Source: Campylobacterota bacterium | Lineage (GTDB): Bacteria; Bdellovibrionota; Bacteriovoracia; Bacteriovoracales; Bacteriovoracaceae | Assembly: GCA_003650125.1 (NCBI GenBank) | Contig: QNFX01000020.1 | Location: forward strand, 1-38,460 | Direction of reading: 5' to 3' | Length of the DNA stretch: 38,460 bases | Part shown: piece after piece, positions 1-7,964 of the stretch | Numbering within the stretch: the first letter of the stretch is position 1 | Layout of the letters: the number at the start of each line of letters is the position of its first letter | The notes under the pieces: model-generated | The model's input: only the letters and a program-made list of their open reading frames with translations | Told to the model about the DNA's origin: nothing | The model's database searches: none | Translations under genes and position numbers: made by a program

Positions 1-124
1 TTAAAAATATCTGATTATAACCTACGCATTATTTTTTTAAAAATGTTATTCTAAAAAAGAACGTAACCGATTCGTTATTTTTAATTTCGGAGAAAGATCT
101 TATAAATATTCTTAAGTATTGTTT

Positions 125-169
125 AGTCACCTTTAAGCTTGCGCCAAGCAGTGTTTAGGTGATTTAAAG
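125..169. other. Nested inverted repeat, possible structured RNA
   Basis: AGTCACCT at 125-132 pairs with AGGTGATT at 157-164 (one G-T wobble). Inside it, GCTTG at 137-141 pairs perfectly with CAAGC at 145-149 around a 3-base loop. CTTTAA at 131-136 could pair alternatively with TTAAAG at 164-169. There is no U-run on either side, so it is not a standard intrinsic terminator. It could be part of a small RNA, a protein-binding site, or chance; the strand is unknown. Confidence 0.3.
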
Positions 170-293
170 TAAGCAATATGATTATGGATTAATTATTTAT
201 TTCATATGCAAATGTAATTTTTGATCTAGCTGTATTTTTAGGTTCTATAAAACTAGGCAGTTATTCTTTCTAAATAATTTCACTTTATTGCTA

Positions 294-314
294 CTCCTTC
301 TTTAAAAAAGGGAG
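294..314 (+). promoter_or_regulatory. Possible RBS-sequestering hairpin
   Basis: CTCCTT at 294-299 can pair with AGGGAG at 309-314 (one wobble) across a 9-base loop. The 3' arm is the Shine-Dalgarno sequence GGGAGG (310-315) of the gene starting at 321, so the hairpin would hide it. Purine-rich RBSs find pyrimidine partners easily, so this is tentative. Confidence 0.3.
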
Positions 315-320
315 GATGAA

Positions 321-725
321 ATGATTAATGCATTAGTGTATACTGAGGAACTAGAACAAAAAGGTTTTAGCGCCGAACAAGCTAAGGCCGCAGTTAAAAT
401 TTGGTTGGAGCTTATGAACTCAGAGTTTGCCACAAAATCAGATTTAAATTCAGGTTTCACAAAGATGAGCGCTGAGTTTAAAGCTGATATTTCAGAAGTT
501 AAGGCAGAGTTAAAAGCTGATGTTTCAGAAGTTAAGGCAGAGTTTAAAGCTGATATTTCAGAAGTTAAACTGGATATTTCAGAAGTTAAAGCTGAATTAA
601 AAAGTGTTGAATTTAAGTTGGAAAAGAAAATCGATGGCCTTGAATCAAAACTAATAATCAAGTTAGGTAGTTTGATGGTCATAGGTATTGGGGTTATCGC
701 CACCATGATAAAGTTTGGGCAATAG
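321..725 (+). CDS. DUF1640/CCDC90-like coiled-coil membrane protein
   Basis: This 134-residue protein has three parts. Residues 1-42 form a helical head with the phrase GFSAEQAKAAVKIWLELMN followed by FATKSDL, which resembles bacterial DUF1640/CCDC90-type proteins. Residues 46-111 form a long charged coiled coil. Residues 112-130 are a single C-terminal membrane anchor (IIKLGSLMVIGIGVIATMI). The coil contains SEVK units at 11-, 11- and 7-residue spacing. The start is fixed by GGGAGG 5 bases upstream of the ATG. Its stop lies 7 bases from the end of convergent purB. The biochemical function is unknown; the family suggests oligomeric membrane-anchored coils. The domain call is by pattern and moderately sure. 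Confidence 0.7.
   Translation: MINALVYTEELEQKGFSAEQAKAAVKIWLELMNSEFATKSDLNSGFTKMSAEFKADISEVKAELKADVSEVKAEFKADISEVKLDISEVKAELKSVEFKLEKKIDGLESKLIIKLGSLMVIGIGVIATMIKFGQ
474..593 (+). repeat. 33-nt tandem coding repeat (hendecad coil)
   Basis: Three near-identical 33-base units encode E-F/L-K-A-D-I/V-S-E-V-K-A at residues 52-62, 63-73 and 74-83, followed by a shortened unit (LDISEVKA, 84-91). The spacing of the SEVK core is 11, 11 and then 7 residues, so two hendecad steps are followed by one heptad step. Base differences between units are few, suggesting recent tandem duplication and a length that may vary between strains. Confidence 0.85.
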
Positions 726-732
726 CAGCTAA

Positions 733-2055
733 TTATAAAGAATTGGCCGGATAAACCTCAAGACTTCTTGAAAAAACCGCATCCACATGCCCTAGATAGA
801 TATTTTTAATCTCATCAAAGCTTGGGTTTGGAAGATCTAGTTTTTGACCCTTCTCTTCAAGCGACTTTTTTAGTGTGCTAAAAAAGACTTCGACAGAGTT
901 ATCCTTATTTCCTTCAAAAGCAGCTTCTTGAACGATCTTATAGAGTTCTTCACGGGTGAAGTCTGTTTTTTCTATTAGGTGGTGAAGGTAGTAGCTAGAG
1001 AGATAAACAAAAGTTTCTTCGACTCTTCCTTCCATTACTTCATTGTGAAAGTTTAGATTATTCATGGTGCTTTCAAGTCGGGTGAGTGAATAAAATAAAA
1101 TTCCGAAGTTATCTGGTAGATACATTCTCTCAGTAGATGAGTGGGATATATCTCTTTCATGCCAGAGCACACAGTTTTCCATCGCCATAGACATATGAGA
1201 CTTAAGTATTCGTGCCATACCAGTTAGGTTTTCACCAGAGATAGGGTTTTTCTTATGAGGCATGGTTGAGGAACCTTTTTGCCCTTTAGAAAAGCCTTCA
1301 TGAAGTTCACTAACATCACTTCTGTGAAGATGACGGATTTCAACTGCCAGTCTTTCGATGGCCGAAGCAATCTGGCCATTGATATTTATAAGTTTGGCCA
1401 GTCGATCTCGGGGAATAACTTGGGTGGAGACAGGTTCTACCTTAAGTCCTAAAATCTCAGCGGCCTTTTTTTCAACTTCTGGAGTTAGGATACAATAGCT
1501 TCCTACCGCTCCAGAAAATTGAACTGTAAGATCATTTTTTCTAAAGTTTTCAAGATCTTGTAAACGTCTGTAAAATTCATTGTAATGGCCTAAAAGTTTT
1601 TGTCCGAAACTCATGGGTTCAGCGTACATCCCATGGGACCTTCCCATGCAGATAACATCTTTCATCTCTTCTGCTCTATTTAAAATGGCCTTGGCGGCAG
1701 CTTTAAGAGCGGGGAGGACCACATCAATTGAATCTCTAATCTGCAGAGTTAAAGAGGTATCGATAATGTCTGAAGAGGTGACTCCAAAGTGAAAGTATTT
1801 TCCAATATTGGCATCTAGGTTTTCAGTGATGGAGGTGCAAAAGGCTATGATATCGTGTTTTGTTACTTGTTCGATTTCATCAATTCTTTCAGGGTTTATC
1901 TTCGCTGACTTTGAAATTGTATCAGCGATACCTGCTGGAACTTTTTCACCTTCAAGGGCCTTTAAAATTGCCAGTTCAACTTCTAGATAAGTTTTGAACT
2001 TATTTTCATCAGACCAAATATTAGAGATTTCTTTTTTGTCGTATCTTGGGATCAT
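733..2055 (-). CDS. purB: Adenylosuccinate lyase
   Basis: PurB cleaves SAICAR to AICAR in purine synthesis and adenylosuccinate to AMP plus fumarate. At 440 residues it has the usual length of the B. subtilis type. The fumarase/aspartase superfamily signature GSSTMPHKKN lies at residues 261-270, with the catalytic serine in the flexible loop (262-263). His141 in MGRSHG and TKHDI (65-69) match the active-site histidine regions. The start has GAGG 5 bases upstream. It is the last gene of an apparent minus-strand operon, 29 bases after an outer-membrane protein gene. That is an unusual partner for a purine gene and may only reflect shared transcription. Its end lies 7 bases from the convergent coiled-coil gene. 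Confidence 0.97.
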   Translation of the reverse strand: MIPRYDKKEISNIWSDENKFKTYLEVELAILKALEGEKVPAGIADTISKSAKINPERIDEIEQVTKHDIIAFCTSITENLDANIGKYFHFGVTSSDIIDTSLTLQIRDSIDVVLPALKAAAKAILNRAEEMKDVICMGRSHGMYAEPMSFGQKLLGHYNEFYRRLQDLENFRKNDLTVQFSGAVGSYCILTPEVEKKAAEILGLKVEPVSTQVIPRDRLAKLININGQIASAIERLAVEIRHLHRSDVSELHEGFSKGQKGSSTMPHKKNPISGENLTGMARILKSHMSMAMENCVLWHERDISHSSTERMYLPDNFGILFYSLTRLESTMNNLNFHNEVMEGRVEETFVYLSSYYLHHLIEKTDFTREELYKIVQEAAFEGNKDNSVEVFFSTLKKSLEEKGQKLDLPNPSFDEIKNIYLGHVDAVFSRSLEVYPANSL

Positions 2056-2084
2056 ATTTACCTCGGGAAGAGATAAAGAAATAC

Positions 2085-2828
2085 CTAGAAATTGAGCCCA
2101 ATGTCAAGACCCATAGTCATCTGGCCCAGGTTTAATCTGCGATCAGATCGACTTTCATTTTCAAATTCTTGGTCGCGGGTAGTCCAGGCCAGGGCATAGG
2201 CAACTTTAAGCCCAAAATGAAAAGTCTTGGTGAATCGATATTTCATAAGATAATCGACCCTAAATCCGGCGCCGCTAAAATTTTTGGCAGAATATAGTTC
2301 ATCAAAAATATTATAGGTTAGATAAAAGTTGAAAGTATCAAATAGGTGTTCCCAGGGAATAATACTTTGAATTAAATCGGAACGCCAACCAAGCCCAAGT
2401 CCTATAGAGAGCAGGTCTTCTTTAGTATTTCCTAATTCTTCATTTCCAAAGGGGTCTGCCACCCGGGTATAAAGTGGATTACTTTTTGAAACTATAAACT
2501 CAAGGCTGCCATCGGTGGCAAAGTGATAACCATAAGAGAGATCAAACCCTACGATATCTGATAAGTTGGCCATATCGAGATTAAAATTTCCGGTAAAGGA
2601 GATATGATGTTTATCATCTCTTGTGTCATAGACTTTTTTATGACCATGTTGATCAGTAGATTCAAACTTTACTCCTCGATGCAGGCCTTCATTAAAAAAG
2701 AAGAAACCATTCTTGTAGTTAGAATCGAGAGTATCAATAACGCCTCTATTATCAACATGTTTGACAGTATTTTCTAGGGCGAATGATTTAACTGAAAAAA
2801 TAAGAATAATTAAGATGAGCGCTTTCAT
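2085..2828 (-). CDS. Predicted outer-membrane beta-barrel protein
   Basis: This 247-residue protein has a signal peptide (MKALILIILIFSVKSFA) and then alternating hydrophobic/polar, aromatic-rich segments typical of beta strands, such as ISFTGNFNLDMANL and TFNFYLTYNI. It ends in a terminal Phe (MTMGLDIGLNF), the usual C-terminal signal for outer-membrane barrel insertion. I do not recognise a named family. Its ATG overlaps the stop of the TolC-like gene by 4 bases (ATGA), so the two are probably translationally coupled and may act together. Whether it is a porin, an anchor or a transport accessory cannot be told. Confidence 0.7.
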   Translation of the reverse strand: MKALILIILIFSVKSFALENTVKHVDNRGVIDTLDSNYKNGFFFFNEGLHRGVKFESTDQHGHKKVYDTRDDKHHISFTGNFNLDMANLSDIVGFDLSYGYHFATDGSLEFIVSKSNPLYTRVADPFGNEELGNTKEDLLSIGLGLGWRSDLIQSIIPWEHLFDTFNFYLTYNIFDELYSAKNFSGAGFRVDYLMKYRFTKTFHFGLKVAYALAWTTRDQEFENESRSDRRLNLGQMTMGLDIGLNF

Positions 2829-4261
2829 TTACCTGCCATCCTTTTTGCTAAACTTTCAAAATTATTGCCAGGAAAATCCTCTACGCCAATGATGGAGGCC
2901 AGATTTACTTTTTCTTCTAGGTGTTGGAATTTTAAAAGATCCAAATCAATTTTTGATTTGGCCAGTTCTTCCAGGGATTTTGAAGTATTAATCCAGGAAG
3001 TTTTTTTACTCATATATCTTTCAAGTATTAAATCATAGGCCCTGATATTGGTCTTTACTCTTGCCTCTCCCAGCTCAATCTGTCTTTCAAAAAAATGGAG
3101 CATTTTGTAACGTTGACGGATTCCAGAATCGATAATGTAGGTGGCCCTTTCAAGATTTTTTGACTCTCTTCTATTTTGCACTAAAGATCTTCTAAGCCTT
3201 CGAGTATTAAAGAGTCCATCACGGCCGGTAATTGCCCAAACAGCATTAACTGAGGCCACAAGCTCAAAATTTTTATTTCCTGGACTTGTTTCATATATTC
3301 CTCTGCCCCCATCAGGGCCAAACATAAAGGCATAAGAACCAAGTTTTACTTCAAATTTGGGTAATGGAAGATTTTCCCTTACTTGAAACTCATAGGTCCT
3401 AGTTGAGTTTTCAAATAATAACTTCGCATCAAGAACTAAGGGGCTATTATTTCTAGAAATTCTAGTGGCCTCTTTTATAGGGATTTTCACCTTTTTATAG
3501 ATTAGTGTATCACCTAGAAGATACCTACTCCCAGGTAAGTCTGCGATAGATCTGGCAAGTTCTTCTTCTGCAAATTCACTTTCTCTTTTTGCGGTGAGAT
3601 AAAAATTTTGAATTCTTAAAAAGTCGGATCTAGATTGAAGAAAGTCCTGCTTATTGATTTTTTTGGAAAGCATTTTTTCCCGATTTAAGCGATAGACAAA
3701 ACTGGCCTTTTGTAGCTGGTCACGAAACGTTTTTACAATTTTTTGTCTATAATCAACAGAGAAATAGGTTTTGATAAGGCGATGTTTTAATTCCCTAGTA
3801 TTTTCATTTATTCTTTTCTTATCTCTTTGATAAGTCGCTTTATCATTTAAATAAAGTAGATAATCTTTTCCCCAGTTAAAAAGATTATAGTCTTCAAATT
3901 TCAACTCTAAAACGCCACTGGGATAGGAGGATGTGGCATTATCTTTAGTACTATCACTAGTAATCATTTTTCCAATTTTTTGAGGGTTTGTATGAAGTTC
4001 AAGGGTTAACCTCGGCCACCAAAAATTATCTTTGGTATCTTTAAAGTCGATATCTAGTAGTGAGCTACTATAGGAACGAATTTGTTCGTTGAAATTTCTT
4101 CTGAGACCTCTTTCAATGACATCTGTCAGCAGGAGTCTTTTAAAATTTTCTTTAAAATTATATATTCCTTCATCAGGAGGAAGCTTTAAGGTCTCTTCAA
4201 TATAATTATTTTTTGCAAAAACTAGGTATGGAAGAATAAGTAATAGTAGAAAAAATTTCAT
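2825..4261 (-). CDS. TolC-like outer-membrane efflux protein
   Basis: This 478-residue protein has a signal peptide ending near VFA (residues 1-16) and long amphipathic helices with heptad-like hydrophobics, for example residues 130-240 and the C-terminal segment ERQIELGEARVKTNIRAYDL. This is the layout of the outer membrane efflux protein (OEP/TolC) family, whose trimers form a periplasmic channel. The two-fold internal repeat expected of TolC fits the two helical stretches, but I cannot align it here. No clear Shine-Dalgarno precedes the ATG, so it may depend on coupling to the upstream small gene 43 bases away. No inner-membrane pump or adaptor gene is adjacent, so the partner must lie elsewhere. 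Confidence 0.7.
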   Translation of the reverse strand: MKFFLLLLILPYLVFAKNNYIEETLKLPPDEGIYNFKENFKRLLLTDVIERGLRRNFNEQIRSYSSSLLDIDFKDTKDNFWWPRLTLELHTNPQKIGKMITSDSTKDNATSSYPSGVLELKFEDYNLFNWGKDYLLYLNDKATYQRDKKRINENTRELKHRLIKTYFSVDYRQKIVKTFRDQLQKASFVYRLNREKMLSKKINKQDFLQSRSDFLRIQNFYLTAKRESEFAEEELARSIADLPGSRYLLGDTLIYKKVKIPIKEATRISRNNSPLVLDAKLLFENSTRTYEFQVRENLPLPKFEVKLGSYAFMFGPDGGRGIYETSPGNKNFELVASVNAVWAITGRDGLFNTRRLRRSLVQNRRESKNLERATYIIDSGIRQRYKMLHFFERQIELGEARVKTNIRAYDLILERYMSKKTSWINTSKSLEELAKSKIDLDLLKFQHLEEKVNLASIIGVEDFPGNNFESLAKRMAGK

Positions 4262-4304
4262 TTGTTAAAAAGTCTAAAGCAATTAAAGAGGAATGGCGAG
4301 GGCC

Positions 4305-4661
4305 TTAAAGGGAAATTCCGGGGCAACCTTTTATGATGACTTCTTCACTGGCCTTTTTAATTTTTATTCTGGCGAGTTTTAGTTCTCTTTTTAAATTAAT
4401 AATATTTCGTTCGAGCTTTTCATGCACTGTAACTTTTTCTCTTGGCACCATTTTTCGTAATTTTTTATTCCGATCAATTAACCCAAGTAGATTATTTTTG
4501 AAGGTGATTTTTTTACCTCGATGTTCAATTAACTCTTCACATCGACGTGTCTTAGTAGGATCTGTTATAACAGATCCCTTAAAATACTCCCTAATGTGCT
4601 CTTGAGAGGGCGTTGCAAAAGGGGCCAAAATGGTGAGGAATATAATTGCCACACGCAGCAT
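4305..4661 (-). CDS. Small exported protein of unknown function
   Basis: The frame is open as far as 4823, but that longer start would overlap kdsB on the other strand. The ATG at 4661 is preferred because it gives a 118-residue protein with a clean signal peptide (MLRVAIIFLTILAPFATPS) and has AGGAAAG a few bases upstream. The mature part is basic and helical, with a Lys/Arg/Glu-rich stretch near residues 70-108 that could be a short coiled coil. It has two cysteines, CEEL and the C-terminal KGCPG. I do not recognise a family. It is first in the minus-strand operon ahead of the TolC-like gene. Confidence 0.6.
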   Translation of the reverse strand: MLRVAIIFLTILAPFATPSQEHIREYFKGSVITDPTKTRRCEELIEHRGKKITFKNNLLGLIDRNKKLRKMVPREKVTVHEKLERNIINLKRELKLARIKIKKASEEVIIKGCPGISL

Positions 4662-4758
4662 AGTCTTTCCTATAATTATTACTAAAATTTTAGCATAACT
4701 TTTCAATGGTGATGGGAGGTGGTAAGTTCTCTCATTAAATTTGCTGGAGAATACTGCA

Positions 4759-5550
4759 ATGAGTAGTAAGAAGGTGCTGGTTCTAATTCCTGCCCGATTT
4801 GACTCAAAAAGATTTCCAGGCAAACCCTTGGCCCTAATAGACGGAAGGTCAATGATTCAAAGGGTTTATGAAAACTGCCTGGGTGCCAAAACCCCCTTAA
4901 ATAAAGGGCCAGGACAAAACCCCCCTAAATTTACTTTTGATATTCATGTAGTGACCGATCACCCCGCCATTGAGGCCCAAGTTAAAGCATTTGGTGGAGA
5001 GGTCTGCCGTGTGGATGAGCCAGTTGAAACAGGCTCAGAAAGGATTTATCTATCTTATAAGAAATATTTTGCAGATAAAGGGTATGACCTAATTGTGAAT
5101 GTTCAGGGCGATGAGCCGCTTTTAAAAGGTGTAGAACTTAGAAAATTATGTGAGAATCACCTCGCCTCAGGAGAGGATATAGGAACCTTGATTAAAAAAC
5201 GAAAAGGCTTTGATCAAGATTTCTGCGATGAAAATTTAGTTAAAGTAATTTTTTCGGAAAAATTAGGAAGATGCCATTATTTCTCTCGTGCACCTATTCC
5301 TCATCCGCGAAATGAAGATGATGAAAAAGAATGGTTCCAACATATTGGGATTTATTCTTATAAAGTAGATGCTTTGGAAAAATTTTGTAAGGCACCCCAA
5401 AGCTATAATGAAAAGCTTGAATCTTTAGAACAATTAAGGGCATTGGATCTTGGAATGACGATTAAGGGATTTTGTACAGAACAGACTTTAATAGGAGTAG
5501 ATACTCCAGAAGATATTAAACGAGTAGAGGGGGCATTAAAAGATGTCTAA
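4759..5550 (+). CDS. kdsB: 3-deoxy-manno-octulosonate cytidylyltransferase
   Basis: KdsB activates Kdo with CTP to CMP-Kdo for LPS core assembly. The 263-residue product carries IPARFDSKRFPGKPL near the N-terminus (nucleotide-binding loop), VNVQGDEP in the middle, HIGIYSY and, near the end, GVDTPED, all diagnostic for the family. A TTG 18 bases upstream is also in frame, but ATG 4759 starts right before the conserved core and has GGAG 10 bases upstream. Compared with E. coli KdsB as I recall it, about a dozen residues (TPLNKGPGQNPPKF, from residue 45) are inserted after the first helix; this stretch is encoded by a short direct repeat. The gene overlaps pyrG by 8 bases, pairing CTP supply with its user. 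Confidence 0.95.
   Translation: MSSKKVLVLIPARFDSKRFPGKPLALIDGRSMIQRVYENCLGAKTPLNKGPGQNPPKFTFDIHVVTDHPAIEAQVKAFGGEVCRVDEPVETGSERIYLSYKKYFADKGYDLIVNVQGDEPLLKGVELRKLCENHLASGEDIGTLIKKRKGFDQDFCDENLVKVIFSEKLGRCHYFSRAPIPHPRNEDDEKEWFQHIGIYSYKVDALEKFCKAPQSYNEKLESLEQLRALDLGMTIKGFCTEQTLIGVDTPEDIKRVEGALKDV
4887..4930 (+). repeat. 16-bp imperfect direct repeat inside kdsB
   Basis: CAAAACCCCCTTAAAT at 4887-4902 recurs at 4915-4930 with one base changed (C for T after the C-run). The period is 28 bases, not a multiple of three, so the copies are read in different frames (KTPLNK versus QNPPKF). It lies exactly in the segment that looks inserted relative to other KdsB proteins. Confidence 0.8.
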
Positions 5551-7168
5551 GAAGAAAAACAGTCAAAAAAAATATATATTTGTAACTGGTGGTGTATCGA
5601 GCTCTCTGGGTAAAGGATTAGCAATTGCGAGTATAGCTGCTCTTTTAGAAAGGAGAGGGGTGAAAATTAATATGCTCAAGATGGACCCATATATCAATGT
5701 TGATCCAGGAACTATGAGTCCGACTCAACATGGGGAAGTTTTTGTAACTGACGATGGTGCGGAAACAGATTTAGATCTTGGTCACTATGAGAGATTCACT
5801 TCGTTAACTCTATCTAAAAAAAGTAACTTTACCACAGGCCAAGTTTATCAACAGGTTATTGAAAACGAAAGGGAAGGAAAGTATCTTGGAAAGACAGTTC
5901 AGGTTGTTCCTCATATCACCAATGAAATAAAAAGAAGAATTCACGTTGCTGCTGAAGATGCGGAAGTTTTATTGGCAGAAATTGGTGGAACTATTGGGGA
6001 TATCGAATCCCTGCCATTTGTTGAGTCAATTAGGCAATTTGGTAATGATGTAGGTCTTGAGAATGTTTTATTTATTCATTTAGTTTTACTTCCTTATCTT
6101 GCAACGGCCGGTGAATTAAAAACTAAGCCAGCACAGCACTCAGTAAGAGATTTAAGATCGCAGGGGCTTTTTCCTAATATAATTATCTGTAGATCTGATA
6201 GGCAAATCGAACAAGACCAGCTTGATAAGCTGGCGCTATTTTGTAACGTCCATAAAGACCAAATTTTTCATTCACTGGATTTAGATTCCATCTATAAAGT
6301 TCCCTTAAGTTTTCATGATCAAGGACTTGATGAAAAAATCTGTGAACTCCTCGGAATGTGGACTGCTAAACCTAAAATAGCTGATCTTGAAAAAGTTGCT
6401 TATAATTTTGATAACCCACTAAGAAAAGTGAAGATTGGAATTATAGGAAAATATACCGACCTTATAGAATCCTATAAGTCTCTTGATGAGGCCTTAAAAC
6501 ATGGGGCCTTGGCAAATCAAGTGAAATTAGAGTTAGTTTATATTGACTCAGAGAAAGTGAAAGATTACGAAAGTGTAAAAAAACATCTCGATACCGTTGA
6601 TGGGATATTAGTTCCAGGTGGTTTTGGTGAAAGAGGCACTGAAGGAAAAATAATGGCCATCAGATATGCCAGGGAAAATCAAAAGCCATTCCTTGGTATC
6701 TGTCTTGGACTTCAACTTGCTCTTATCGAATTTGCTAGAAATGTAGCAGGAATTAAAAATGCCACTTCCGAAGAATTTGAAAATGAGGGTGACATGGTCA
6801 TTCATTACATGGAAGGGCAGTCAAAAGAGGGATCAAAAGGTGGTTCAATGCGACTTGGTGCCTACGATTGCAGTATAGAAGAAGGCTCCCTGGCCAAGGA
6901 AATATATGGCCATAAGGATATTTCTGAAAGACATAGACATAGACTTGAAGTTAACAATGATTTTCTTGATCAAATAAAAAATGCTGGGATGAAAATTTCA
7001 GGAGTTAATAAAAAACTTAATTTAGTAGAGATCATTGAAATTCAAGATCATCCATATTTTATAGCCTGTCAGTACCATCCAGAGTTTAAATCAAGGCCAT
7101 TTTCGCCTCATCCGCTGTTTCGTAATTTTGTGAAGAGTGCAGATGATTACGGACAAAAGAGAGTTTAA
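5543..7168 (+). CDS. pyrG: CTP synthase
   Basis: PyrG aminates UTP to CTP using ATP and glutamine. The 541-residue protein has the full two-domain layout. The N-terminal synthase domain begins with YIFVTGGVSSSLGKG (residues 11-25), followed by KMDPYINVDPGTMSP (46-60). The C-terminal class I glutamine amidotransferase domain has the nucleophile Cys387 in GICLGLQ and His512/Glu514 in QYHPEF. The start overlaps the kdsB end by 8 bases, with a GAGGGGG-like RBS inside kdsB. The kdsB-pyrG-kdsA order is shared with several other Gram-negative groups and makes sense because KdsB consumes CTP. Confidence 0.98.
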   Translation: MSKKKNSQKKYIFVTGGVSSSLGKGLAIASIAALLERRGVKINMLKMDPYINVDPGTMSPTQHGEVFVTDDGAETDLDLGHYERFTSLTLSKKSNFTTGQVYQQVIENEREGKYLGKTVQVVPHITNEIKRRIHVAAEDAEVLLAEIGGTIGDIESLPFVESIRQFGNDVGLENVLFIHLVLLPYLATAGELKTKPAQHSVRDLRSQGLFPNIIICRSDRQIEQDQLDKLALFCNVHKDQIFHSLDLDSIYKVPLSFHDQGLDEKICELLGMWTAKPKIADLEKVAYNFDNPLRKVKIGIIGKYTDLIESYKSLDEALKHGALANQVKLELVYIDSEKVKDYESVKKHLDTVDGILVPGGFGERGTEGKIMAIRYARENQKPFLGICLGLQLALIEFARNVAGIKNATSEEFENEGDMVIHYMEGQSKEGSKGGSMRLGAYDCSIEEGSLAKEIYGHKDISERHRHRLEVNNDFLDQIKNAGMKISGVNKKLNLVEIIEIQDHPYFIACQYHPEFKSRPFSPHPLFRNFVKSADDYGQKRV

Positions 7169-7169
7169 G

Positions 7170-7964
7170 ATGAAGTTAGATTTTTTTATAGGGCCATGTG
7201 TTCTTGAGTCAGAGGGCCTAGCACTTGAAATAGCAGACCGTATTAAAAGAGATCTTGAACCTTTTAGTGAGCAAATTAACCTTTCTTTTAAAGGCAGTTT
7301 TGATAAGGCAAATAGAACTTCCATTGATTCTTATCGTGGGCCTGGAATAGAAAAGGGATTGGCCATTTTAGAAAAAGTTAAGCATCAATTTGACCTTCCA
7401 GTAATAACTGATTTTCATATGCCAGAACAGGCAGAGATGGTTGCCAGTGTTGTAGATACTTTGCAAATTCCGGCATTTCTTTGTCGGCAAACAGATATAA
7501 TCGTTGCGGGAGCAAAGGCCGCTGCAAAATATGGCAGACAATTAAAAATTAAAAAAGGGCAATTTTTAAGTCCTGAAGAAACTAAAAATATTGTGGAAAA
7601 AGCAGCAAACTTTCTTCCTAAAGATCAGATCCTGCTAACGGAAAGAGGAACTACTTTTGGTTATAATAACCTAATTGTAGATATGTCTTCTTTTCAAATC
7701 ATGAAAGGATTTGGAGTTCGGGCAATTCATGATGCTACTCATTGTGTACAAAGGCCTGGAGGACTTGGAACCAGCTCTGGTGGAAAACGAGAATATATCG
7801 TTTCTCTTGCAAAAGCGGCCATTGCTGCTGGGGCAGACGGCATTTTTATGGAGGCCCACCCAGTTCCTGAAAAGGCCTTATCTGATAGTGCTACTTGCTT
7901 GCCTCTTGATGAGGTGAAAGGGCTTGTTGAGGTTCTTTTAAGAATTCATAAGGCCTCAAGATGA
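7170..7964 (+). CDS. kdsA: Kdo-8-phosphate synthase, metal-dependent type
   Basis: KdsA condenses phosphoenolpyruvate with arabinose-5-phosphate to Kdo-8-phosphate. The ATG at 7170 is chosen over in-frame starts inside pyrG because it follows the pyrG stop by one base and places FFIGPCVLES at the N-terminus as in homologues; 264 residues is normal. KGSFDKANRTS (41-51) is the PEP-binding signature. Cys10 in GPCVLES corresponds to the metal-ligand cysteine of the Aquifex-type enzyme, where E. coli has Asn, so this is probably a metal-dependent enzyme (inference from that residue). It overlaps kdsC by 4 bases. Confidence 0.96.
   Translation: MKLDFFIGPCVLESEGLALEIADRIKRDLEPFSEQINLSFKGSFDKANRTSIDSYRGPGIEKGLAILEKVKHQFDLPVITDFHMPEQAEMVASVVDTLQIPAFLCRQTDIIVAGAKAAAKYGRQLKIKKGQFLSPEETKNIVEKAANFLPKDQILLTERGTTFGYNNLIVDMSSFQIMKGFGVRAIHDATHCVQRPGGLGTSSGGKREYIVSLAKAAIAAGADGIFMEAHPVPEKALSDSATCLPLDEVKGLVEVLLRIHKASR

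Larger units (their letters stand above)
1..320. other. Gene-free AT-rich leader region
   Basis: I see no credible coding region here. The stretch is very AT-rich, holds a nested inverted repeat near 125-169 and ends with a pyrimidine run that can pair with the ribosome binding site of the next gene. No tRNA or recognised riboswitch was seen. Confidence 0.6.

Noticed and set aside
302-706. Long open frame antisense to the coiled-coil gene, with Ser/Leu-rich repeats
   Set aside because: Its repeats are the mirror of the 33-base coding repeats on the plus strand, it has no RBS, and the plus-strand protein has a sensible architecture with an RBS.
4662-4823. N-terminal extension of the small exported protein gene
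   Set aside because: It would overlap kdsB on the other strand, lacks an RBS and buries the signal peptide; the ATG at 4661 is better.
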